Part shown: one piece after another, positions 1-12,534 of the stretch | How the letters are laid out: each line of letters opens with the position of its first letter | Position numbering within the stretch: the stretch's first letter is position 1 | DNA from: Auanema rhodensis | Lineage: Eukaryota; Nematoda; Chromadorea; Rhabditida; Rhabditidae | NCBI GenBank assembly: GCA_964057225.1 | Contig: OZ059897.1 | Span: forward strand, 15,562,001-15,626,000 | Direction of reading: 5' to 3' | Length of the DNA stretch: 64,000 nt | Program-made: the position numbers and the translations under genes | Notes under the pieces: generated by a model | The model's input: the letters and a program-made list of their open reading frames with translations, nothing else | What the model was told of the DNA's origin: nothing | Database searches by the model: none

Positions 1-27
1 GATCTTCCTTTGATGTATTTTACATAG

Positions 28-2750
28 GATGGCATTTGTGCTGACCGATTTTGGCTGGATCGTGAGCATTGCTGCTGGTCTTCAAATGATACAGCTTATA
101 AGGTTTGTTTTAATGCTTGTAATTTTTTAACGAATAAGCTTAAAGGATAACGATTGTAATGCTTGGACAACGTGGCCGAAAGTTTTTGGCTACGAGAATG
201 AAAATTCATTTTATTATTTTGTCGACTATATATTCTACGTAGGATGGGCAGTATCGATGGCAACTCTTGCCGTTCTTCTTGTAAAAGTAAGGATTAAGGT
301 ATTGAAAAGCGGTCATTAACATATATAGGTGTTTGCTCCATACGCCTGCGGTTCTGGTATACCTGAAATTAAATGTATATTGTCAGGATTTGTAATTCGA
401 GGTTATCTCGGAAAATGGACTTTTATCATTAAGTCTGTTGGTCTTATGCTTTGTACGGCTTCAGGTAGTTTTTGGTTATAGTTCTCTAACTTTTGTTTTG
501 TTTAGGATTATCTTTGGGAAAAGAAGGACCTATGGTACATCTTGCATGCTGTATTGGAAACATTTTTTCCTATTTATTTCCTAAATATGGTATGAACGAA
601 GCCAAAAAACGTGAAATTTTATCAGCTTCCGCTGCCGCCGGTGTCAGTGTGGCTTTTGGAGCACCGATTGGAGGAGTTTTATTCAGGTTTTAATTTATAT
701 ATGTATATATTTTGAAACAATTGATTCAAAATATTAGTTTGGAAGAAGCTTCTTATTATTTTCCTCTGAAAACAATGTGGAGATCCTTCTTCTGTGCTTT
801 AGTTGCTGGTATTATTCTACGTATTGTAAATCCATTCGGAAGCGATCAAGTAGTATTCAGATTCTTATCCATGCTTATAAAATATTTTTAGACTTCACTT
901 TTTCATGTTGATTATATTATGCGTTGGACATTCGTTGAATTATTCCCATTTGCCGCTCTTGGAGCATTTGGGGCTGTATTGGGCTGCTTATTTATTTTTG
1001 CTAACATTAAGTAAGTATGATTCATTTAACATTTTTTTGTACTGTAGGGGTTTAGGTGGTGCAGATTCCGTAAAAATTCTAAAACATTGGGTGGAAATCC
1101 AATCTACGAAGTTGTTGTTGTTTCCTTTGTAACAGCGGCTATATCATACTTTAACCCTTACATGCGGAAAAGTGCTTCTTCTATGATTAAACAAGTTAGT
1201 TTTTTTTTTAATTTTGTCTGGTGTTATTCTCGTTTCCTTGCAGTTATTTGATCGGTGTGGACCAGAGGATTACATGGATAACCTTTGTGATTACAGTAAT
1301 CAAACATTCACATCTAACAAGGTTGACGATAATTATCACACTGGCGTGTTTGGAGAAGGAGTTCATGTTAGTTTGAGTTTCATATTTGTTAAGCTGTAAC
1401 ATATTAACTTTAGGGTGCTTTCATTCAATTGTTAACTGCTTTGATTTTCAAGTTTATTTTTACAATTTTTACTTTTGGTATTAAGGTATAATTTTCTATT
1501 TTACCCAGTTTATTTGTTACTTTTAGATCCCATGTGGCCTTTTTGTTCCGTCAATTGCTATGGGGGCAATTTCGGGACGAATAGTGGGCATGATGATGGA
1601 GAGCCTTTTTAGAAATCTACAGGTACCATTTCTTTTACATTTTATCCTTTCTACAAATGTTTTCAGGAGGATGGAATAAATGCTGGGCTATGGAGTTGTC
1701 AAATTGGAAAGGACTGTGTCATGCCTGGCGTATATGCAATGGTTGGTGCCGCAGCTGTTTTGAGCGGAACAACGAGGTTGATTTTACAGAATTAATTTGT
1801 TGTATTATTTTTTGTTATAGAATGACTGTATCACTTGTTGTGATCATGTTTGAGTTAACAGGCAGTTTGGAGCTGATTGTACCTACTATGGTTGCGACAA
1901 TGTTCTCAAAATGGATTGGCGACGCCATTTGCAAGGCGGTATGTATATGTTTAAAACAATTTTTGAAGAATTTGTTTAAGAGTATTTATGATGCTCACAT
2001 TGAGCTGAACGGATACCCGTTCTTAGACAATAAAGAAGAGTACCCTTATTCAACTGTTGCTATGCAGGTATGTTTAGAATTTAATGCCATCTGCAAGTTT
2101 TTCAAATAGGTGATGCGGCCTCCTCCTGGAGAAATCGACCAATTAGCTGTGCTAACAGAAGAAGGCTTAACTCTAGGCGATGTGGAAAAAATGTTGCGAG
2201 ACTCTAGTTATAGCGGTTTCCCGGTTGTGACATCCATGAATAGCATGTATTTGGTCGGCTATGTTACAAGGTTTGCTCTTTCTTATTTTTATTATTGTGT
2301 TTAAAATCAAATTTTATTAATTTTTCTTGACAGATCTGATCTGCTGGTGGCTCTACATACAGCAAGGAAAAATCAACAGTATATCGTAACATCTTCTCTG
2401 GTATATTTCACTGTTCAGGTATTCTTCTATTGTATCTTGGTTAATTTTAAAGCTTTGAATTAAGGTTCCTGAGGTAGTTCCAGGCGGTCCTGCACCATTG
2501 AAGCTAAGAAAAATAATTGATTTAGCTCCAATGACTATAACTGATCAAACTCCTATGGAGACTGTTATTGATATGTTTAGAAAATTAGGTTTAAGACAGG
2601 TAATTCAGAAAGTATCTATACCAAATATTATAATTCTTTCAGGTGTTGGTTACTAAAAATGGAAAAGTATTGGGAATCATCACCAAAAAAGACATTCTCC
2701 AGTTTATGCGAAACGTGCATTGTGGAATAACAAATCCAAATTTCAAGTGA
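28..2750 (+). CDS. ClC-3/4/5-type chloride/proton exchanger, 3' part (5' end outside window)
   Basis: Voltage-gated chloride channel family member, most like animal ClC-3/4/5, which exchange Cl- for H+ in endosome and lysosome membranes. About 15 short exons join in frame from an acceptor at position 28 to the TGA at 2748-2750, giving roughly 650-700 residues. Visible family signatures are GSGIPEIK (selectivity loop), GKEGP (gating glutamate), the [10 protein letters not shown] stretch carrying the proton glutamate typical of exchangers, and GLFVPS. Two CBS-type domains follow after about 2045 (one around GYVTRSDLL, one around [11 protein letters not shown]). The N-terminal cytosolic part and first helix lie upstream of the window. 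The retained proton glutamate argues for an exchanger and not a plasma-membrane channel. Family assignment is firm; which paralogue is less certain. Confidence 0.95.
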
Positions 2751-3211
2751 TATTCGTAATATTTATTCCATATTTATTTATTTTCTCCAATAATGTGATA
2801 GAATCTCTCGACATCTTTTGGCCATTGTTTTATAATATATTATTTACTATCCATCCATAATAACGGTTATCTTAATTCTACCAGCGATTAGTATACCAAT
2901 TTTCCGTCATTCACATGTTACTTATATATTTTTTGAGAATTCTATTGCATTTGCTTTATGTAACTAGTCTTTTTGGCAAATTCTAGCATTGCACTTATAT
3001 TATTTTCTAGTCTTTTCTAATACTGATATAATATATTGAAATTCGCCTTGTATACATATTGATATGGTTAGGGTTTTTCTCGTCTTGTTTTACTGGTTTA
3101 TGAAGATTAATATTAATTTAGTCCACTTCACTAGATTTTGTTGAATATCACAGAATATTTTTGTGCAATGCGATGATACACATATAACGGTAGTATTTTT
3201 AGCCTGCTTGA
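2751..3211. other. Intergenic, chloride channel to SNAPC1-like gene
   Basis: AT-rich spacer holding the 3' UTR of the upstream gene. An acceptor-like TATTTTTAG lies about 10 bases before the next ATG, as expected for cis- or trans-splicing of the downstream message. No coding signal seen. Confidence 0.5.
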
Positions 3212-5105
3212 ATGAAGGGGTTAGGTACATCAATTGCGCCAATTCATGCAGGAATTAAGTATGATTTGGATCAAATGCTAATGAAATTTAAAGAATGCGG
3301 GTCCGTTAGGTTTGTTTTTTGTTAATGTTTTCAAGTTTTCGAAGGATATATTTCTAGGTTCCGAGAGTTTTCTAAAGTATTTCGCGATTTAGAAATGCAT
3401 TTAATTTACTATGGACGGCAAAATTGCGCAGAACTTGTTGAAGTTTGTGTTTAAGAAACCGCTTTGCTCTAAATTATTATTTAGTTTACTGAAAGACTCC
3501 TTCAAATAGCTGTCTCTTACTTGGCTCCTACAAAAACGTTTTCAAGTTCTACTGGGTTTCAAGCCCTTGAACCTACTGACCCAGATTATGAATACACAGT
3601 ACAGCTTTTAAGCATAACGTTTGATAATTTGTTCTTTCAGAATCGAATTTTTGGTGTTTACGTCTGCTATGCATTTTTCTATGTTCAACCAAAAGATTAT
3701 GTTTCTCAAGTTTGATACACCGGAACAATTTTAGGATATGCCTATTTAACATTTAGATTCGAATCACTCCTGCCCAAATGAACTCCGTAACTCAATTTAT
3801 TCAGCTTTACTTATTACCTGAAAGCCACTATGATACACTAGCCTGCCTGTACAAATTAGTCGATGATTCCGCTTTCAAGATTGTTATGTTTGAAACTTGC
3901 GTATGGCAAAATCTTTTATATTGGGGATATATTCTCTGAATTTTAGTTCGATCCAGTCACTCATAAACGATATGATATGCCAGATACTGATGAACTATGT
4001 AACGATGCACCTGAACCCCAATTTAACTTGGCAAAATCGCTCGTTGACGATCCTTTACTAGCTGTAATAATTAATGCTACATTTTCTCTTTCATTAACTG
4101 ATTTAGCAAATTGAACTTGTCCATAAGAAATATGCTCAAGGAAAAGAAAATTTAAAAGTTGGAATGAAGTTACCAAAAGACCCTCTTGAAATTTGTCGGA
4201 AGTATTTGCTTTCATTATTAACTTATTTTAAATGCATTCTTACAGCTTATATGGAGAAGCACAAAAGAGATTCCAGGACGAAATAAAGACAGCTGAGACA
4301 ATTATGGTTGGTTACATTATGAATATAAACAATTATGCATTTATGTTCAGCTTGATCCATCGTCGCAAGAATTGAAGCCAACTGTACCTCGTAGCTCAAT
4401 TAAAGAGAAAGCGTATTCATCCAAGATCCAACATTCTCGTAATAGAAGATATGCTGATCCAGAGATGGAAGGTCAGGGCTGGAAGATATATTAATTCATG
4501 CTAGTTTATTTAAGAGAATTTCGGTGAATTAGTTACAAATCAAGGGGAAGAAATGGAACTACATAATAGTCCCAACAAAACGAAGAAAGGACGTAGATCG
4601 TGAGAACCTTTGACATTGATAATTTTACTAATTTCTTTATGCAGACGCAATTTACCTTCAACTTCTACCGTTATGGAAGATAAGGATAAGACGTTAGACA
4701 TGCTAGTTCAAGATATTCAAAATGTTTCGAATTTTTGTTTTATCTAGTTTAAAACCATATTTTCAGAGTCCAAGAAAAAGAAATCGACGTAAGACAGTTG
4801 AACAAGCTGGGCTTGAAGGTAATAATATCTTTTATATTTGTATGTTATTTTTCTATTTTAGAACGTTCTTCAACTCAAGAAACAGAAGATTCTGATATAT
4901 TCAAGTATTTTATTCTTTATTAATTATTTTAACTTATATCTGTTTTTCTAGTTATTCTTTCTCTGAAAGCCCTGCTGGTTCAAAGAAGAAAGGAAAAAGA
5001 CTTCCGGCACGCCCTATACTTCCATCTGACTTTGAAGTTACTAAAATGTTGGAAACACCATCGTTTTTAGAAGATATTAATATAGATGATCTCAGAGCTG
5101 ACTAG
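3212..5105 (+). CDS. SNAPC1 (SNAP43)-like subunit of the snRNA-activating protein complex
   Basis: Probable subunit of the nuclear SNAPc complex, which binds the proximal sequence element of snRNA promoters for Pol II and Pol III. The first ATG after an acceptor starts MKGLGTSIAPIHAGIKYDL. Short exons then give the family pattern: DLDQMLMKFKECGSVRFREF, a LIYYGRQ segment, YLAPTKTF, IFGVYVCYAFFYVQPKDYV and RITPAQMNSVTQFIQLY, with HYDTLACLYKLVDDSAFKI after it. This order matches the SNAPC1 domain. The C-terminal half is a charged, probably disordered tail with basic clusters (KKGRRSRN, KKKGKRLPARP) and an acidic end, LEDINIDDLRAD, before the TAG. One intron (3599-3640) is only about 42 bases. 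It converges with glutaminase. The family call rests on recalled similarity to the human protein. Confidence 0.8.
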
Positions 5106-5580
5106 AGCTCTATTATTGAACCCAAAATTACAATATTTCTGAAGTTTTAATCTTTCTGCGAAAATAGCTATGGGTATACTATTTTTTGTTGAAAAAGAAA
5201 GTTTACTGATTATGCGATGAAAATTAGAATAGCTTTAGTTTTTAAAAGTTCTCATACAACTTGTTTTCAATATTTTCCTAATATAAAAAATGATAATAAT
5301 AGTTAGAATTATTCTATATATGTACATTCATATATATTGGGACAGGTAACTCTTCTATAAATAGATTATGCTACTCGGATTGACGCTCTGAATGCCACCG
5401 GTCTATACAAGGAAATGCATTTAAAATGCTAGGAGATGTTCACGTTTCTTTCCCGAAGAATTCTAATATGCGTTCTCAATTGAGAAAATTGCTTTAGGAA
5501 GCCCATCTTCTGAGTCTTCGTCTGATTCAACTGATGATACTGAATCTGTGCGACCAGTAGGCTTAAGAAAAGTATCAAGT
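5106..5580. other. Convergent intergenic gap with a coding-like relic
   Basis: Gap between the SNAPC1-like stop and the glutaminase stop on the other strand. The first 230 bases are AT-rich 3' UTR. From about 5362 to 5600 the plus strand reads like coding sequence, broken by two frame changes (see the pseudogene entry). Confidence 0.5.
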
Positions 5581-5600
5581 TTAAAAATAATTATATAACA
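5362..5600 (+). pseudogene. Frameshifted coding relic, family unknown
   Basis: Three plus-strand pieces with strongly protein-like composition follow one another in different frames. The first reads YATRIDALNATGLYKEMHLK and then meets a stop. The second begins MLGDVHVSFPKNSNMRSQLR and meets a stop near 5500. The third runs through GSPSSESSSDSTDDTE and VRPVGLRKVSS to a TAA at 5598-5600. The first shift falls in or near an A run. An acceptor-like ATAAATAG precedes the first piece. I do not recognise the protein. Alternatives are sequencing indels in a real small gene or a last exon with very short introns (34 and 26 bases would be needed, shorter than any other intron here). Confidence 0.4.
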
Positions 5601-8025
5601 ATACCCTTTTCAAAGCCTTTTCAATGAACCTTGCACAATTCGGGTGCTTGAAGAAATTAGCATCATCCAGAGGCGTTCTCCCCCATCTAAAAGCTTTTTC
5701 AGTTTTAATTTTTAATTATTGATATGACCTATCCATTGTGTCCACTTTCACTTTTGCTACGTTGACAAGGAACTTAATCATAGGTAGATTCCCTTCAGAT
5801 GCAGCCACATGAAGAGCAGTACGTTTATCATAATCACAAGTCGACAAATCAACTTCTTGCATATATAATCTAAACAATTATAGGCATTTCATAGAAAATT
5901 CTCAAAGTCCGTTACCTCCTCATGGCAACCAAATCACCCGATCGTGCTACATATAGAACAGGAAGACTTCGGTCTCGTTCTCTCAAATCACGACGCCGTG
6001 GATCAATTTTGTTATTTACAGTATGTAACAGACAGTCATAGTTATGGAAATTAAACATAGAAACCAATTTCTGCAGAAAAACAGTTTTTACATTAATTCC
6101 CATATAATTTAATTAATTTACCTTACAAAAAGCTACACCCCGTACACTATTTCCCATTTTATCTAATGGGGGTGACCATAGGCATATGCCCATGACATTT
6201 GGAATAACAACGATCATAACTCCAGAAACTCCTGATTTTGCTGGTAATCCAACCTTTAATTCTTAATATTTTAAAACCTATTCACAGGATATCTCACTGT
6301 GAATGAAAATTGACCAGAAGCGTCGTACATTCCGCAACTGTACATAAGAGAAAGAACATCACGACAGGGATGAGAGTCAATGCATTTTTCGTAAGTGATA
6401 GGACAAACCCCTGTCATTTATAGATTACTATTCAAATTCGATCAGCTCTAACTACCTCCATTTGCTAATGTTGCGGCCATAACACTTAAAGATTCACATG
6501 TTCCTTCTATTGAGCATAGTTGAAAGTAGAAATCCAGAGCATCAGTAAGAGATTTAGTCTAATTATAAAAATCGATTGTAGATTTTTCTTAAAATTATTT
6601 GCTTACCTCTGGAGGAAAGCAATGATTTTCTTTCATGTAGTAGGCTAAAGCATAATTCCGATCAGCTGTAGATCTTTCAGATAAAAATCTAAAAGTAGTG
6701 TAAAATACTCTGCAGAATTGACGATAAACGAACGTGGCATTGTTAAATCCAATGTATTCGCCTCCAGCAATACGACGGTATTCTGTAAGAACCTGGAAAT
6801 ATTTGATCACTGTTGTTCCAAACGTCATTTTATTTCTTAAATTTTCTTACATGTTCAAAACGATCAGCCATATCCAGTTTATTTTTAATTAATGACGTCA
6901 CAATAATTGCACCGGAATTAACCATGGGGTTGTGAGGTTTATCTGCACAATCATATCTTTATATAGGTTTTAAATCTACTTTACTTTTAGAATCCAAACA
7001 TATTTCGTTGAAGAATCGACCACTAGGTTCTTGGCCGACGTAAGCATGAACAACATCGGCACCTAAAATTCAGTGTTAACAACAATTATTTATCTCAATT
7101 CAAAACACTACCTAAGTCTGAAGCTGCTATAGCATAGTTGAATGCCTTTGAAACTGATTGAACACAAAAAGGAACCTTTGAATCACCCAGAGAAACCTGA
7201 TAAACAATTAATGATGTTGCTAATTACATTTCTAGTTAACCCGCTGACCATCCACAGTACAGATTGCCATTCCCCACTGTTTTGGGGATTGTCTAGCTAA
7301 TTGGGGGATATAATCCGCAACTTGTCCTCCTGTTTCTTCTGCACACTAAATTTTTTTATTAAGTTTTGTTTTCTATTTACACAAACTTCATGAAAAATTT
7401 GTTTGATTGTTTCAACGAACTGTTGCCAACATGGAATTACTAAATCATTTTGCAAGGCCGTGGAGATTAGATCAACACATCCACTTATGCATCTGGAAAT
7501 CATTTTCATTTTTTTTTTCAAAATTATGAAAACGAAACTCTTTGAACTGATCACGACTAAGTTTCCAATGTTTCTGCTCTTGTTGTTCATTATTTCTCTC
7601 TTCTTCTTCTTTTTCGATGGCGTGTAGCTTAGTCATCAATGGTAACATTCGGGGATCTTTCTCACGAAGACCAAAAGATTTAAGTACCTAATCCGTTCGT
7701 GTTTTTATTGAATTTAATCATAAATTTGACAAACCGATAACAAACGTCCAATAGAGGCTTCATTTTTTCCAGGAATTTTGAATAGGTCAAAAATGGTATC
7801 CTCTTGTCCTTTATCTCGTTCATATGGGTTTGATAATCCTCGTAATGATTGACTGAGTGAAGTCATGGACATTTTTTTATCCAAAAGTCCGCCCATGACT
7901 TCAACTATAACAGTAAGATAAAAAAGTTTATAAGAAAGAGAAATAAAGTTTAAAAAAATAAAAACCTCACGTGTTCGAGCAGACGGAACCTTAGGCATTT
8001 CATAAGTGATTGGTCGAAGTTCCAT
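5581..8025 (-). CDS. Kidney-type glutaminase with ankyrin repeats
   Basis: Hydrolyses glutamine to glutamate and ammonia, usually in mitochondria. The minus strand encodes a full core: the N-terminal helical region ([20 protein letters not shown]), then [45 protein letters not shown] (active-site Ser and Lys in SVSK), the [15 protein letters not shown] loop, [53 protein letters not shown] and [13 protein letters not shown]. Two ankyrin repeats follow ([28 protein letters not shown]) before the TAA at 5581-5583. Exons are short; an intron beside LSRDQFKE has a GTTTCG donor. The Met at 8023-8025 is preceded by an acceptor (TTATAG), so this exon is spliced onto something upstream; candidate 5' exons are listed separately. 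No clear mitochondrial presequence is seen from this Met. Confidence 0.96.
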
Positions 8026-9932
8026 ACGGTCTATAAGTTTAAATCTTATATTTAATATAAAAAAAACAAAGAACTTGTTTTCTTAAAATGATTAAAAGAA
8101 AGGAATAATGAAAAATCGTGTTTAGTTTCACACGAATAACGATGATGAAAATGAACCCAAGATGTAAACAGCTGAGAGCGCTATCACAGAAGCGCGAATT
8201 ATATGCTGACCTTTCCAACAATTAAAAGAAACATTAGTAAAGCATAATAAGCATTTTGAGATAGACGTTGAAATTTTTAAATAGAAAAAGTGATTATAAG
8301 TAAAAAAGTACTATCAATTGAATCAGTTGTGAATGATTTGACAGAATAAACTGAAACTCGTGAAAAATGTATGAAAACCATGGAATGAAAATACTGTCCC
8401 AGAAAAACGAATTATTCGTGTTGAAGAAAACTAGCAAAAGACTTTTGAGAGAATGTTTTTGTTGTTTTTCTCTTCATACAACTATATCTGAATTTTGATA
8501 TATAAATGGAACCAGGCATAAGATAAGCATCTGTTTTCTAATCGAAGAGGAAGAATGTGTTTTTCAGTCATAGTAGATTTAGAAAGAAAATAATAGTTTA
8601 AAGATATTCTCTTCACTCTAAATCGAGTCCAAGAATCAATAGAATTAACAGTCATTCACCGAAATAAGCCGAGAAGTTGGTTTTCCTTTTTCATCGATAG
8701 TCTCGAATTCGGATAGGAACCTGAAAAGGAGACATAATTTTGCTATAAGTGGTTGATTGTGCGTAGCCGTCCTCTATCTATCTCTGAATTATTTGATGTC
8801 AGTAAAAGTGCGATGACGTGATGCTAAAGGATACGAAGAATCGTCAAACGTCAAAGTTGGAACAAGCATAATTTATTTCTTGAGTCTAATAAAAAAAGAA
8901 ATGATTTATTTTTACTATCTTTATTGATTGTATTTTATCTTTTTCAAATTTAGATAAGATGAACTGAACAGGGTTTTGTATCATTGTGAATTTCTCCAAA
9001 AATAAGAAGAAAGAAAAAGAGAGAATAATAGAAAAAGAGAAAGAGATTGGGAGGAGTTGAAAGATCAGATTTAGTGCAAAAATACCTTGCACGTAGCTGT
9101 AAAATATGATTTCTGATGTTTTTATCGTCACAACGTCTACTAATTAGCTTTAGAAGTGATCTATCATCGTGTTGATCATCATTTTTTTAATCCACTGAAA
9201 AAAATCACTAGAGGGGAAGCAATGATGTTGGGTAATTCGTATTATCACACAAAAGTTCAGCAAAATACTTCCGTCATAATAGGATTCCGTTTTAGCTTAA
9301 TTCTTATTCATTAAAACAGCAAGGTGAATGTAACATCAAAGATATGGAATATTCACTTGATTATGTCTCATAGTGTGTTCAGGAACCTTCTAATCACAGT
9401 TCCTGATCCAACAACTTCCGAATTTTAAGTTTAAGCAACGAATATGCTGTAAAAGGGTTCACTTCGCCACCTATGTAGAACCGGAACTCTTTAACCTTTA
9501 TGTAACAGTTTTTCTATATATTTGTATTCGAGAACAGCTTAGGTTTTCAGCTAATCGGATTTGACATCTATGGAAAGTTATCTCTACACAATATTACAAA
9601 AGACAAGCTTCGCGAGGTCAAAAGGGCGAGGAGTATCTTACTTTAAGTAGTGCCGCCATTACTTCTCTTCAGAAGCTTCTCTCATAGAGACTCATGACTG
9701 CTGGTAGCTGTAAGCCATTTTATGTTTACTTTAATTTATTTTATTATAAATTGTTGTCTTCACATTTTTTCATATGATTATTTAACTATGAATAGTCTAC
9801 TTTGTGGTAATGCTTAACTTCAATAACTATGTTCTTGAGCTTCTTCTGGAAATGATTCAGTTTATTTACCTATTTGTTCAATTTTTTGAATAAATTTTCT
9901 TTTAATATCATGATTAGGCATTTATTCTTCAG
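8026..9932. other. Divergent intergenic region, glutaminase to astacin
   Basis: About 1.9 kb separating the minus-strand glutaminase from the plus-strand astacin. Apart from the candidate glutaminase exons at 8650-8869, I see only AT-rich sequence with purine-rich patches around 9000-9060. A TTCTTCAG acceptor sits directly against the astacin ATG. Promoters of both genes are presumably here. Confidence 0.45.
8650..8869 (-). other. Candidate 5' coding exons of glutaminase
   Basis: Minus-strand 8869-8850 (ATG, 7 codons, MLVPTLT) and 8720-8650 (FLSEFETIDEKGKPTSRLI, then SVND) can be spliced to the glutaminase exon that starts at 8030. The joins use TTTTCAG and TTATAG acceptors and GTTTGA and GTTAAT donors. 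Phases fit across both joins, giving an open reading frame into MELRPIT. The second exon reads like real protein. The donors are weak, and the 619-base intron between 8649 and 8031 is longer than the others, so the upstream start is a proposal only. Confidence 0.45.
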
Positions 9933-12096
9933 ATGGATATCAAACTATTGTTGTTATTCCTCTGTATTTCGTCTACAGATGCTTTAAATAAACGTCAAAA
10001 AAAGGTTTGAAATATATACTTGAGCTTATTTTCTTGAATCGTACGATTTCAGTTGATCAACGATAATTTTTTATCCGGCGGTCGACGAAGTATGGCAGAA
10101 ATGAATAAGATTCATCAAAAACTTGCTAAGCTTCGAGAACGGACTACGAAAGAAGTGCGTAAAGTGGAGGAACCGTTTTTCTTGGTATGTCTCAGTTTTT
10201 GATCCAGAAAAATCAAATCAATAATATATTTTAGTTAAGTCATGATGATGAAATAACATTACCAAAGCAACCAAAAGATAACATGAATGAAATCATGATT
10301 AATAGGAATTCTATTCTTCAAGACTATCTTTATCAAGTAGATTGAATTTTTTAAACATTTAAATTACTCTTAAATAGGGAGATATAGCATTAACTGTTGG
10401 ACAGTTAGATCAAATCTTGGAAGAAAAACAAGGAACGAGACCCAAAAGATTAGCAATTAAGGATAGCCGATGGCCTTCGAGCAAATGGCAGAATAATACA
10501 GTCCCCTATTATTTTGATGGATCGTTACGTATGTATCTTGAAGCAACAACACACTATTTTTTCTTTTAGCTAGTAAAACACGACAAAGAGTTAGGGAAGC
10601 CATGGATTTCTGGGAAGATAATACATGTCTTCGTTTTAAGCATGATTACAGAGGCAATCCCTCTTTAAGAATTTTCTATGTATGATATACGGTAAACTTT
10701 AGTATAGATGATTTCGTATATTACAGGGTTATGGATGTTGGAGTTATATTGGCCGACAGGCAGCTTGGACTTCACAAGATATTTCACTCGGACAGGATTG
10801 TGAATTACATGTATCACTTCCCAAAATAGAAATAACATAGCAATAAAACAATTTTAGTTTGGTATACTCACCCACGAACTAATGCATGCTTTGGGATTTT
10901 ATCATGAGCATGCTAGACCAGATCGGGATGACTACATATACCTTAACTCTAATAATATTCAACGAGGAAGATCTGACCAATTCAGAAAAGTAAATTAATA
11001 CAACATGTAAGATTTTAATCATTGCATATTTAGGAGCTTCTAACTATTGACGACTCTTCTATTCCATATGAATACGGCAGCGTTATGCACTATCCCGCTG
11101 GTAATTACTGCTTCTCATTGAACAGTTTAAAACTGTTCTTGTTTTTTTTAGATTTATACGCTAAGGATAAGAGCATGCCTGTTATATATCCTAAGGATGT
11201 AAAACATGTCAACACAATGGGCCAACGAAATCGTCCATCTTTTTTGGACATTAAGCAGGTCAATGATTTATACAAATGTCAAGGTATTATCATTATATCC
11301 GCTATTTTGTAAAAAGACACATGAAACTTTTAAGATGCTTGTAATGTTACACTGACATGCCTTCATGGAGGATATCCTCATCCCAACGATTGCACAAAGT
11401 GTTTATGTCCTCAGGGTTTTGCTGGTATCAACTGTAATGATATCGAAAAAGCAACACCTGGTCAAAATTGTGGAGGAATTATTTTAGTAAGATATGATTT
11501 GGAAAAATTAACAAATATTGATGGTATAGGCTTCTGAATCTTGGGAAACATTATCAGGAAATATTTCCTCTAATAGACCTTACTACGATTTCGCTTTCCG
11601 ACCTGAACAATGTTATTGGCAAATTCAAGTATGTCCTATTACAATTACCTATGATTATATCAATATGATATATTTACTTTTTAAGGCACCAGAGGGGAAA
11701 CGTATTTCTGTTCGCATCCAAGAATTAAGAAGTCCATGCGTTACAGCTTGCACTTACAACAGCGTTGAAGTTAAAGTCAAAAATATGGCTATGACAGGAA
11801 ATAGGTAAAGAACATGTTATATCAGTTTGTACACTATTATAAAATATTATGTAGATTATGCTGCAAAGAGGATATTGGAACTTCTTTCGTTAGTGATTCT
11901 AACATTGCTGTGATTGGTGCATTTGCTCGTCTAGGGTCAACATCTTTCAAACTTCAATATATTGCTTGTAAGTTATTAATGTTCAATCTATATACAGTAT
12001 AATAGAAATAGAAGTAATTCATAACTTATATTTAAATTTACTTTCTTTTTTTTTCGTTTCACATTTTTACTTCAAAATTCAATATTTTCAGATTGA
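9933..12096 (+). CDS. Secreted astacin metalloprotease with EGF-like and CUB domains
   Basis: Zinc endopeptidase of the astacin (nematode NAS) family, acting outside the cell. It begins with a hydrophobic signal sequence, [17 protein letters not shown], directly after an acceptor. A propeptide of roughly 150 residues follows, then the catalytic domain from about [19 protein letters not shown]. The zinc motif is complete, [19 protein letters not shown], with the Met-turn SVMHYP downstream. A cysteine-rich EGF-like module ([18 protein letters not shown]...[12 protein letters not shown]) and a CUB-like domain ([19 protein letters not shown] onward) end the protein. The last exon adds only one codon and the TGA at 12094-12096, after a TATTTTCAG acceptor. 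All catalytic residues are intact, so it should be active. No thrombospondin repeat is seen. The exact NAS subgroup is not assigned. Confidence 0.96.
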
Positions 12097-12534
12097 TCAT
12101 CTTACTAACGATTGAGTGTACAATCAGAATTATGTAAATTATCTACGGGTTCAACATTTGTCTGTACAAAAGAAAATATTTGTAATTGAAAATGAATTTT
12201 GTCTTTTTTTTGTTTTCTATCTATGCTGTATAATGCAAACTACAATGCTTTGATTTATTTCGCATGAGTTAAGTAAAAAATTTTAAAATTACCAAAGACA
12301 TTGAATGTATGATAAATAAAATTACACTATCAATAATAGTTTAACGTTAGCAAATTTTTAATAGTCAGTAAAAATCAGTAATACTATAAAATAGCCGATA
12401 TAATAATTGTTTTATACCCTTAATAGCCAAAGGTTTGACCCATTGATACTTATGCCCCAACTCAAATTACAGTATACTAGCGATTGAGAATCCAAAAAAG
12501 TTCAAGCTGTAGTGTAATCAAGCTTCACAACTAT
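12097..12534. other. Intergenic, 3' of astacin
   Basis: AT-rich 3' UTR and spacer. AATAAA-like signals occur near 12313 (GATAAATAAAATTA). No coding signal. Confidence 0.4.
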
